Position numbers and translations under genes: made by a program
The notes under the pieces: generated by a model
Database searches by the model: none
Seen by the model: the letters and a program-made list of their open reading frames with translations, nothing else
Told to the model about the DNA's origin: nothing
NCBI GenBank assembly: GCA_023819365.1
Contig: JAMWBP010000035.1
Location: forward strand, 1-6,602
Length of the DNA: 6,602 bases
DNA from: Candidatus Omnitrophota bacterium
Lineage (GTDB): Bacteria; Ratteibacteria; UBA8468; B48-G9; JAFGKM01
Direction: 5' to 3'
Shown: positions 1 through 4,960 of the stretch, one piece after another
How positions within the stretch are numbered: the stretch's first letter is position 1
Layout: every line of letters starts with the position of its first letter

Positions 1-855
1 TATCTGGCTATCTTCAACAACTACTACTGCTTCTTTCTTTTTCTCATTTATAATAACTTTTTTACCTGCTGCAGGACTTAAAGAATTCAGTATATATTTA
101 TCTATATCTTTATCCCAGAGAATAATTTCTACCTTTTCACCACTTAATTCCTTCATTATGTTCTTCATCCTGCTGGCTTTTTCTCCAACACAGGTTCCAA
201 CAGGGTCAATCTTTGGGATAGTTGAAAAAACAGCGACCTTCACAAGGTCTCCCGGAAATCTAGCGATTTCCTTAATTTTTACAATTCCTTCTGATATCTC
301 CGGGACCTCTTTTTCAAGAAGGCATCTTACAAAATCGGGATGTGTTCTTGAAAGGATTATCTGATAGATACCTTTATTTGGTTTTCTCACCTCAAGTATA
401 TAAGCATTTATAGGACTACCTGTTTTGAAATAGTCATTTGGTAGTTTATGAAGAGCAGGAAGAAGTGCTTCTGTTTTTCCTAAAGATACAACGATATTAT
501 CATCTTCAAACCTTTCCACTCTTCCACTTATCATAGTGCCTTCCAGTTTTTTAAATTCATTATATACTGTAGATTTTTCTGCCTCCCTTAACCTCTGCAT
601 AATTACATGTTTTGCTGTCTGCGCTGCTATACGTTCCCATGGAAAGGAAGGTGGTGTTATATTTTCGCCCTTCTCATTAAGAAATTTAATATCTCCTGTA
701 TCAGGGTCTATTTTTATACTGATGTTTTCATCCAGGTTCGCCTTTTTACGGTAAACCGTTAACAATCCACTCTCAAGGGCAGAAATAAGAAATGCTTTGT
801 CTATCCCCTTCTCCTTTTCCCAGTAGTCAAGTAATGATATCAACTCCTTATTCAT
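1..855 (-). CDS. nusA: Transcription termination/antitermination factor NusA, N-terminal 285 residues (partial)
   Basis: NusA binds RNA polymerase and nascent RNA in the cytoplasm and modulates pausing, termination and antitermination. The frame stays open to the window edge, so the C-terminal part (rest of the KH region and any acidic repeats) is outside. Residues 1-105 match the NusA N-terminal polymerase-binding domain: LDYWEKEKGIDKAFL, then IDPDTGDI at 49-56. Residues about 106-173 are the S1 domain (GTMISGRVERF to IILSRTHPDFV). From about 186 the first KH domain follows (EISEGIVKIKEIARFPGD, then DPVGTCVGEKASR and GEKVEIILWDKD), close to E. coli NusA. The usual GxxG loop reads GEKA here, so its second Gly is Ala. 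ATG at 855 has an AGGAGG site 8 nt upstream. The usual upstream neighbour rimP is absent; a 650-bp gene-free stretch and its own promoter precede the gene. Confidence 0.96.
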   Translation of the reverse strand, partial: MNKELISLLDYWEKEKGIDKAFLISALESGLLTVYRKKANLDENISIKIDPDTGDIKFLNEKGENITPPSFPWERIAAQTAKHVIMQRLREAEKSTVYNEFKKLEGTMISGRVERFEDDNIVVSLGKTEALLPALHKLPNDYFKTGSPINAYILEVRKPNKGIYQIILSRTHPDFVRCLLEKEVPEISEGIVKIKEIARFPGDLVKVAVFSTIPKIDPVGTCVGEKASRMKNIMKELSGEKVEIILWDKDIDKYILNSLSPAAGKKVIINEKKKEAVVVVEDSQI

Positions 856-874
856 CAATTTTACCTCCTATCTT

Positions 875-903
875 ATTTTACGAACTTTTCAGATATTAGT
901 CAA
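875..903 (-). promoter_or_regulatory. Sigma70-type promoter of nusA
   Basis: On the minus strand a TTGACT -35 box (903-898) is separated by exactly 17 bp from a TAAAAT -10 box (880-875). Transcription would start near 868, giving a very short leader with the AGGAGG Shine-Dalgarno site (869-864) at or near the RNA 5' end, 8 nt before the ATG at 855. The start site is inferred and could be shifted by a few bases. It would let nusA be transcribed without rimP. Confidence 0.6.
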
Positions 904-1127
904 TGATACGCACGGATAGGGTGCAAAGGTAATACTTCTTCATCTATTTTCTTTTTAGGTAAAGATTATGTAGCCAGGTTTATTGCACTGATATAGTGGT
1001 TGAACTAAAATCCCCTTTTTTAGGATAAGAGGGGGGAGTTAGTAAATTATCAGTGAACTCAGGCCCAACTTGTTCATTGGAAGAGAGGATGGAGTATGAG
1101 GGTAGAGAAAATCAAAAGGCAAAATCC

Positions 1128-1200
1128 AAAAGTCAAAATTAAAAAGTTAAGAAACCAATTGAAATTGTGAAAAGATAAAAACTTTTGACCTTTGACTTTT
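1128..1200. repeat. AT-rich imperfect inverted repeat
   Basis: AAAAGTCAAA at 1128-1137 is the exact reverse complement of TTTGACTTTT at 1191-1200. A second inner pair, AAAAGTT at 1142-1148 and AACTTTT at 1179-1185, is nested inside, so the 73 bp could fold into an interrupted stem. The surroundings contain further CAAAAGG/CAAAATC-like copies. Inverted repeats of this composition are common between genes in some uncultured bacteria; no function is known to me. Confidence 0.45.
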
Positions 1201-1228
1201 TATTAGATAGTTCATAACCCCCTTTCAT

Positions 1229-1287
1229 CCCCCTTACCTTAAGGGGGAGAATCCCCTCACCCGTACCCTCTCCCCATCGGGGAGAGG
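1229..1287. repeat. Two adjacent GC-rich hairpins; second is a solitary copy of the CCCTCTCCCC repeat family
   Basis: CCCCCTTA (1229-1236) pairs perfectly with TAAGGGGG (1240-1247) across a 3-nt loop. Directly after, CCTCTCCCC (1267-1275) pairs perfectly with GGGGAGAGG (1279-1287), also with a 3-nt loop, preceded by ATCCCCTCACCC (1251-1262). The second hairpin shares its lead-in and stem with the three-unit array at 4803-4923, so it is a dispersed member of that family. No U-tract follows on either strand, so these are not classical intrinsic terminators. Confidence 0.65.
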
Positions 1288-1410
1288 ATATAAGGAGAGG
1301 AAAGGAATGAGAGGGGGACACTTATCTTAAAAAGGAATAAAAGGGTATATTGCATTAAGGGGGGAAAGTAAAAGGGGAAATAGTAAATAAATATGCCACC
1401 ACTACAGATT

Positions 1411-1485
1411 TGGCGGACTGTCGTTCCGCCACTAATACTTTGGCGGACTGTCGCCCGCCACTGAGACGTTGGCGGACTGTCGCAT
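1411..1485. repeat. 30-bp tandem repeat with GGCGGA/TCCGCC palindromes, about 2.5 units
   Basis: The 13-mer TGGCGGACTGTCG occurs at 1411, 1441 and 1470, giving periods of 30 and 29 bp. Between copies lies CCGCCACT plus a few variable bases. GGCGGA (1412-1417) and TCCGCC (1425-1430) form a 6-bp stem with a 7-nt loop, and the next unit forms a similar stem. A degenerate half unit (GCCACCACTACAGATT, 1395-1410) precedes. The array starts just downstream of the Fe-S scaffold gene on the minus strand, so it will be transcribed with that operon unless transcription ends earlier. Confidence 0.7.
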
Positions 1486-1508
1486 TGGGGAGGAAGTTAA
1501 AATTTTTT

Positions 1509-2441
1509 TCATCTAAGCATCTTACTTACTATTAGGTCTATTGCCTGTTTCTGTTCTAATCCTCTTGCCATAAGTGTCTCTATTTGTTTTTTATCTACAC
1601 TACCAATTGCTGCTTCATGAGTAACCTTTGCTGTTTCATTTAAAACATTAACTATTGGAACTGCTTTTGCAGAAGCATTTCCCTGAATAATCTCAACGCA
1701 ATCTACATGACCCCTTGATTCTTCACCTGCTGCAGTAATTTCATTTATAATTTCGCTTATCGCATCATCTTTAACGGCAACACGACTTTTTATTACTCCA
1801 CGGGAATTGCTCCCTTTTAATAAACCTGCTTCTCTTATTTTTATTTTGTCTTTACCATACCCATAAATTTTGGCGCTCATATCCAGAGTTGAGTTGTCTA
1901 AAACCTCCGTCTCATAATCTAAATCAAAAACACCAACCCTTCCATTGACTAAAGAAAAATTAGTTACAAGATGGCTATTTTTGCCAATCTTAATTCTTGC
2001 TTTAGGAACTACTTCAACTCCACCATCTTCACCATGAAAATGAAATTCATTGTATTCGTAATAAGAATTATCTCCAATTTCTATATCTGCATCCATTTTG
2101 TGGACAACCTTTATCGCATTTGGGAATACACAATGTGCAAGTAATTTTATTCCTGAATTATTCTCAATTTTTGCTTTTATATTAATCTCTTGAATTCCTT
2201 CTTTAGGCAAAATACCAAAACAAAGATGAACAGGATTCTCTATTTTCTTTTCAACTTTAAGATAAATATCTACTCCTTTCGGTGTCTCTTTTGGTTCAAG
2301 AACAAGTCCCTTTACAAGATTTTTACCAATCACTTTATTTTTATGAACAACCAGATGAGCGATATTTGTCTCTTTGAATATATCTGGTTTTCCACCTGCA
2401 TCAGTGTATGCTTTCAACATTAATTCATAGTCCTGGGTCAT
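1509..2441 (-). CDS. sufB: SufB/SufD-family Fe-S cluster assembly scaffold, short form (SmsB-like)
   Basis: This 310-residue protein is the likely scaffold partner of the SufC-type ATPase encoded just upstream; together they would build Fe-S clusters in the cytoplasm. The middle part (about 95-235) has the repetitive short-strand pattern of the SufB/D beta-helix. The C-terminal 67 residues align with the E. coli SufB C-terminus: GHVDCVEII, NASAKAVP, THEAAIG and AIDLIVSKML. Glu276 in the HEA motif matches the conserved SufB Glu434. Cys248 lies one position from the alignment position of SufB Cys405. The protein is much shorter than E. coli SufB (about 495 residues), as in archaeal and minimal-system homologues. 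ATG at 2441 has AAGGAG upstream and overlaps the sufC stop by 1 nt (TAATG), implying translational coupling. Whether it is called SufB, SufD or SmsB is a naming question; family membership is secure. Confidence 0.9.
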   Translation of the reverse strand: MTQDYELMLKAYTDAGGKPDIFKETNIAHLVVHKNKVIGKNLVKGLVLEPKETPKGVDIYLKVEKKIENPVHLCFGILPKEGIQEINIKAKIENNSGIKLLAHCVFPNAIKVVHKMDADIEIGDNSYYEYNEFHFHGEDGGVEVVPKARIKIGKNSHLVTNFSLVNGRVGVFDLDYETEVLDNSTLDMSAKIYGYGKDKIKIREAGLLKGSNSRGVIKSRVAVKDDAISEIINEITAAGEESRGHVDCVEIIQGNASAKAVPIVNVLNETAKVTHEAAIGSVDKKQIETLMARGLEQKQAIDLIVSKMLR

Positions 2442-3190
2442 TATTTTTCTCCTTTAGTAATTTCATCTTTCTGGTCAGGGAAATTTTTACTTGGACAAGG
2501 GATACATTTTTCTTTGAAATATCTTCCTACTTCTTGAGGAGTTCCTTCTTTTACAATGAAACCAGAACATATAAGAGAAGTATAATTGGCAATTTCTGCA
2601 ACTTCCTCACGATGAGTAATCAAAAGCACGGTTGTTCCCTGCTGATTTAGTTCTTTTATCATTTCTACAATGTTGTCCAGAGCCAGAATATCAATTCCAG
2701 AATCTGGCTCATCTAGTATTGCTAATTTTGGACGCATAGCAAAAACACTTGCCAGTTCAATTCTTTTTCTCTCACCACCACTTAATGTTTTATCAACTAA
2801 TCTATTGAGATAGTCCCTGGGTTCTAACAAAACTTTGTGAAGCACAGATTTAATTAAAAAATCATTTTTTTCTTTCATCCCAACAGAAATGTAATCCTTA
2901 ACATTCAGCCCTTCAAATCTCGCTGGTTCCTGCCATGCCAGAGTAATACCTAACCTTGCTCTTTCTGATATAGATAAATTTGTTATGTCTTTATCTAAAA
3001 AATAGATTTTACCAGTGTTAGGAGTATAACCACTTGAACCCATAATGAGATAAGATAAACTTGACTTACCAGCAGCATTAGGGCCAAGAATAGAATGAAT
3101 TGTTCCACCTTCTACTGTCAAAGAAAGATTATTCAGTACTTGTCTCTCTCCTAATTTTAAAGTTACATTTTCAATCTTTAATATTTTCAT
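2441..3190 (-). CDS. sufC: Fe-S cluster assembly ATPase SufC (SmsC-like)
   Basis: This is a 249-residue cytoplasmic ABC-type ATPase that powers rearrangement of the SufB-type scaffold during cluster assembly. All nucleotide-binding motifs are visible: Walker A GPNAAGKS (36-43), Q-loop Gln87 in LAWQEP, signature LSGGE (136-140), Walker B LAILDEPD (156-163), D-loop SGID (164-167) and switch His193 in LLITHREEV. The LAWQEP and ERKRIELASVFAMRPKLAILDE contexts are typical of SufC rather than of transport ATPases, and there is no membrane partner gene. The C-terminal tail adds a CIPC motif (Cys229/Cys232) and a charged end. ATG at 3190 has only a weak GAGAG site upstream; another ATG at 3197 is out of frame. 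The gene is followed with a 1-nt overlap by the scaffold gene. No sufS, sufU or sufE lies beside it. Confidence 0.93.
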   Translation of the reverse strand: MKILKIENVTLKLGERQVLNNLSLTVEGGTIHSILGPNAAGKSSLSYLIMGSSGYTPNTGKIYFLDKDITNLSISERARLGITLAWQEPARFEGLNVKDYISVGMKEKNDFLIKSVLHKVLLEPRDYLNRLVDKTLSGGERKRIELASVFAMRPKLAILDEPDSGIDILALDNIVEMIKELNQQGTTVLLITHREEVAEIANYTSLICSGFIVKEGTPQEVGRYFKEKCIPCPSKNFPDQKDEITKGEK

Positions 3191-3405
3191 TTTTCATCTC
3201 TCTTAAAATCTTATATTAATTTTATCCACTCTTTATCAGGGTAGATGACTTTTATCCTTTGGTTCTATATTTATAATTTTACCATATTTTGAACAGATAT
3301 ATTAATGGTTTGCGTAAATAAGATAGATGTTAAATATCGGATATCTCTTTAGTAGTGAAAAAGGGATGGTTCTCTTTTATGGTATAGATAGGATGTAATG
3401 GTTGC
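3191..3405. other. AT-rich leader region upstream of sufC
   Basis: No gene is visible. On the minus strand this region must contain the sufC promoter, but no box pair is convincing. The best weak candidates are TTCAAA with TATAGA at 18 bp spacing, and CTGATA with TATAAG at 18 bp spacing close to the gene. TTTTATCC occurs twice in the plus strand within about 35 bp. I do not recognise a riboswitch or an Rrf2/IscR-type operator. Confidence 0.35.
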
Positions 3406-3406
3406 A

Positions 3407-3483
3407 AAAAGGGGACAGAAATAAGGTTAAAAGATATATCAAATTTAAAACAAACTCAGGGGAAAATAGAACTGTCCCCTTTT
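3407..3483. repeat. 77-bp element with perfect 12-bp terminal inverted repeats (GGGGACAG type), next to tRNA-Asn
   Basis: AAAAGGGGACAG (3407-3418) is the exact reverse complement of CTGTCCCCTTTT (3472-3483). The interior is AT-rich and not obviously palindromic. The outer end lies 6 bp from the encoded CCA of the tRNA gene. On the minus strand the distal arm ends in five Ts (3410-3406), so the structure might also end tRNA transcription, although its 53-nt loop is long for an intrinsic terminator. GGGGACAG-ended palindromic elements resemble REP-like sequences linked to Y1 (REP-associated) transposases in other bacteria; no transposase is present here. Confidence 0.6.
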
Positions 3484-3489
3484 ACAATC

Positions 3490-3564
3490 TGGCTCCGGCG
3501 GTAGGACTCGAACCTACAACCTTGCGGTTAACAGCCGCTTGCTCCACCGTTGAGCTACGCCGGA
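3490..3564 (-). tRNA. tRNA-Asn (anticodon GUU), CCA encoded
   Basis: On the minus strand the gene starts TCCGGCG, which pairs fully with CGCCGGA at the 3' end. The D arm is GCTC/GAGC with GG in its loop. The anticodon loop CTGTTAA gives anticodon GTT. The anticodon stem is GCGG/CCGC with an A-A mismatch at its outer pair. The T arm is GTAGG/CCTAC with loop TTCGAGT, followed by discriminator G and encoded CCA. Length is 75 nt with CCA. The first 10 bases overlap the remnant C-terminal frame of the GIY-YIG gene upstream, and a 77-bp inverted-repeat element follows 6 bp downstream. Confidence 0.97.
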
Positions 3565-3617
3565 ATTATCTTTTTAATGAACCCTCTTCCTTTACCACTT
3601 TTCAAATATTTCTCTCT
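3555..3617 (-). pseudogene. Out-of-frame C-terminal coding remnant of the GIY-YIG gene, ending inside tRNA-Asn
   Basis: Shifting the GIY-YIG frame by one base near 3613-3624 lets it continue as REKYLKSGKGRGFIKKIIPA and stop at TAG (3557-3555). The KREKYLKSGxGR stretch is the characteristic C-terminal end of small GIY-YIG domain proteins, so this is the natural end of the gene. One extra A in the AAAAGAAGAGAG tract explains the break. The intact product would be 80 residues. The last ten bases of this frame are the first ten bases of the tRNA-Asn gene. The shift could be a real mutation or a sequencing or assembly error. Confidence 0.8.
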
Positions 3618-3798
3618 TCTTTTCAAAATCTTTAGATGTATACTCTTCCCAGTATATCATAGTGAATGGTCTTTCTTTTCTTGTCCAGATTGTTGTTCCA
3701 CTGTTATGCTCTTTTAATCTCTCTTCCGGTGTCTTATTGGTGAAACCTACATATATTTTACTACTTTTAATACTTTTTATTACATATACATAATACAC
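3592..3798 (-). CDS. GIY-YIG domain endonuclease-like small protein, frameshifted and truncated
   Basis: The readable frame encodes 68 residues beginning with a GTG start at 3798. An in-frame stop lies directly upstream and GGAG sits 7 nt before the GTG (3809-3806). VYYVYVIKS supplies the YVYV form of the GIY half-motif, IYVGFTN (15-21) the YIG half, and EERLKEHNSG the helix with its conserved Arg and His. These are hallmarks of the small stand-alone GIY-YIG family (UPF0213/YhbQ-like, about 80-100 residues). Its cellular role is unclear; the fold belongs to nucleases that cut DNA. The reading frame ends prematurely at KKREIFEKW, whereas the next frame supplies the expected ending. The catalytic Glu expected in the C-terminal half is probably Glu51 or Glu52 (YWEEY). 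It is likely a pseudogene, unless the frameshift is an artefact or is corrected in expression. Confidence 0.85.
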   Translation of the reverse strand: MYYVYVIKSIKSSKIYVGFTNKTPEERLKEHNSGTTIWTRKERPFTMIYWEEYTSKDFEKKREIFEKW

Positions 3799-3812
3799 TT
3801 ACTTGCTCCACT

Positions 3813-3836
3813 CCGCCACTAAGGCGTTAGCGGACT
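3813..3836. repeat. Solitary copy of the CCGCCACT-n-GCGGACT repeat
   Basis: This 24-bp segment matches 1455-1478 of the 30-bp tandem array at 21 of 24 positions: CCGCCACT, then CGTT, then GCGGACT. It lies just upstream of the GIY-YIG ribosome binding site. It shows that the repeat is dispersed through the genome and is not only a local duplication. Confidence 0.6.
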
Positions 3837-3898
3837 TCACTTTGTTTCGCGTTGATATGCGCCGGAAACTTTATATAATTATATAATTTTTTTTAATT

Positions 3899-4429
3899 TT
3901 AGAGAAATTTTTTATTAAATTCTTCTTTAAAAATAATCTCATTAATATCTTTTCTATAAGATGCTTCAGAAAAACCACCTTCTGGATATCCTAATGGAAC
4001 TATCATCAGAACATCAATATCTCCGGGTATTCCAAGTAATTTTTTTATTGGGTCAGGATAAAAGGCACCTATCCAGCAACTTCCAATTCCATAGTTTCTT
4101 GCTGTAAGTATAAGATGGTCTATGGCGATTGTAACATCAACAATATAGCAGTTATCTTTAAGTGGTTCATAAGGGTTTGGATATTTTTTGCCACAGCAGA
4201 CAATGATACAGTCAGCATCTGCGATAAATGTCTGGTTATAGGAATACTCTGCTATCTTTCTTTTTTTTGCCTCATCTCTCACCACTATAAAATACCAGGG
4301 CTGTCTGTTATTTCCAGATGGAGCAAGCCGTGCTCCTTCAAGGATTTTTTTTAATATGTCTTCGGGAATCTCTTTTTTCTTATATCTTCTTATACTTCTT
4401 CTTGTTTTTATTACATCTTCAAATTCCAT
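3899..4429 (-). CDS. Nitroreductase family FMN-dependent oxidoreductase
   Basis: The 176-residue product is a cytoplasmic flavoprotein of the nitroreductase fold, which usually forms homodimers and transfers electrons from NAD(P)H through FMN. The physiological substrate cannot be told from sequence. Visible family motifs are the FMN phosphate-binding RRSIRRY (10-16), APSGNNRQPWYF (36-47), GIGSCWIGAF (114-123) and PLGYPEGG (145-152). I chose ATG at 4429 because the family normally begins a few residues before RRSxR; extending to a TTG at 4468 would only add residues overlapping the upstream gene. The start lies 2 bp after the stop of the zinc-ribbon gene, with a weak GGGA site, so translation is probably coupled and the two form one operon. 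Cys74, Cys78/79, Cys94 and Cys118 make it fairly cysteine-rich, which suits an anaerobic cytoplasm. Confidence 0.92.
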   Translation of the reverse strand: MEFEDVIKTRRSIRRYKKKEIPEDILKKILEGARLAPSGNNRQPWYFIVVRDEAKKRKIAEYSYNQTFIADADCIIVCCGKKYPNPYEPLKDNCYIVDVTIAIDHLILTARNYGIGSCWIGAFYPDPIKKLLGIPGDIDVLMIVPLGYPEGGFSEASYRKDINEIIFKEEFNKKFL

Positions 4430-4431
4430 TT

Positions 4432-4731
4432 TTATTTCCCACAGGTTGAACAGGAGGATGAAGAACAACTGGAGCAGGAGGAACTTTTACCTGTAGATGA
4501 GCCGGCTGTAATCCCTGCTTTTTCTTCCCTCTCTCTTCTTTTGTATTCCTCACTTCTATATTCAGTTGTATAAAATCCAGCGCCTTTAAATATTACACCA
4601 CCACCCAGTCCAATAAGGCGTTTCACCTTGCCTTTACACTCAGGACATTTTGAGACCGGTTTGTCTGTCATTTTTTGAAATTTTTCAAATCTGTGTCCAC
4701 ATTTTGTGCATTCATATTCATATGTTGGCAT
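4432..4731 (-). CDS. FmdB-type zinc-ribbon protein with Ser/Cys-rich tail
   Basis: The 99-residue protein starts MPTYEYECTKCGHRFE, the standard opening of the FmdB family of putative regulatory zinc ribbons. Cys8/Cys11 and Cys29/Cys32 should bind one zinc ion. The segment VIFKGAGFYTTEYRSEEYK (46-64) is the second conserved family block. A charged linker is followed by a low-complexity tail (77-99) of mostly Ser and Cys with two further CxxC pairs, Cys86/Cys89 and Cys94/Cys97. FmdB was named from a presumed regulator of formamidase in Methylophilus, but the molecular role of most members is unknown. ATG at 4731 has a strong AGGAGG 6 nt upstream and its own promoter. The nitroreductase gene follows after 2 bp, so a shared redox-related role is possible but unproven. 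Confidence 0.9.
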   Translation of the reverse strand: MPTYEYECTKCGHRFEKFQKMTDKPVSKCPECKGKVKRLIGLGGGVIFKGAGFYTTEYRSEEYKRREREEKAGITAGSSTGKSSSCSSCSSSSCSTCGK

Positions 4732-4761
4732 ATCTTTCCTCCTCCTTCCCTAGAATATAAA

Positions 4762-4789
4762 AATATACCTTAAAAATGAAAAATGTCAA
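4762..4789 (-). promoter_or_regulatory. Sigma70-type promoter of the zinc-ribbon/nitroreductase operon
   Basis: A perfect TTGACA -35 box (4789-4784 read on the minus strand) is followed after 16 bp by TATATT (4767-4762). Transcription should begin near 4755, leaving a leader of about 24 nt that contains the AGGAGG site (4743-4738). The -35 box lies only 13 bp from the end of the GC-rich hairpin array, which therefore sits directly upstream of this promoter. Confidence 0.7.
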
Positions 4790-4802
4790 GATATCTATCT
4801 TC

Positions 4803-4923
4803 TCCCCTCACCCTAACCCTCTCCCCAAAGGGGCGAGGGGAAAAGTCCCCTCACCCTACCCTCTCCCCGGAGGGGCGAGGGGAAAAATCCCCTCATCCTA
4901 CTCTCCCCCAAAGGGGCGAGGGG
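4803..4923. repeat. Three tandem 42-43-bp hairpin units (CCCTCTCCCC...GGGGCGAGGG)
   Basis: Units begin at 4803, 4846 and 4888 with TCCCCTCACCC or TCCCCTCATCC and end with GGGGCGAGGGG, joined by AAAAG or AAAAA linkers. Within a unit, CCCTCTCCCC pairs with GGGGCGAGGG around a short loop with one T-C mismatch, giving a strong stem. Translation of this array yields a repetitive Pro/Leu/Gly/Arg peptide that is a known annotation artefact. The array lies between the radical SAM gene and the next promoter. A solitary copy occurs at 1251-1287. Confidence 0.8.
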
Positions 4924-4960
4924 ATCAAGAAAATAAGGGGGTTATCTGACAAATATATCG

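Larger units (their letters stand above)
856..1508. other. Gene-free stretch between the Fe-S operon and nusA, rich in hairpins and repeats
   Basis: No convincing gene is visible in either strand. The stretch holds the nusA promoter and ribosome binding site at its left end, an AT-rich inverted repeat (1128-1200), two GC-rich hairpins (1229-1287), several runs of Gs near 1030 and 1355-1378, and a 30-bp tandem repeat (1411-1485). The short minus-strand reading frame over 1139-1321 only translates the hairpins and has low-complexity content. Confidence 0.7.

Noticed and set aside
1139..1321. Minus-strand open frame of 60 codons
   Set aside because: It only covers the inverted repeat and hairpins of the gene-free stretch and has the same SPRWGEGTGEG-type artefact content.
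3191..3405. Riboswitch or iron-responsive operator upstream of sufC
   Set aside because: I found no conserved riboswitch core and no convincing palindromic operator; only a pair of TTTTATCC words, which is too weak.
3402..3635. Plus-strand open frame of 77 codons over the tRNA region
   Set aside because: Its centre (VGLEPTTLRLTAACSTVELRR) is the translation of the antisense strand of tRNA-Asn, a well-known annotation artefact.
3871..3886. 16-bp perfect palindrome TTATATAATTATATAA followed by a T-run on the plus strand, as a terminator
   Set aside because: The stem has no G-C pairs and the T-run is on the plus strand, where there is no gene; on the nitroreductase strand no U-tract follows it.
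4430..4468. Upstream TTG start for the nitroreductase adding 13 residues
   Set aside because: The extra residues overlap the zinc-ribbon gene and precede the normal family start; ATG at 4429 fits the RRSIR motif position and operon spacing.
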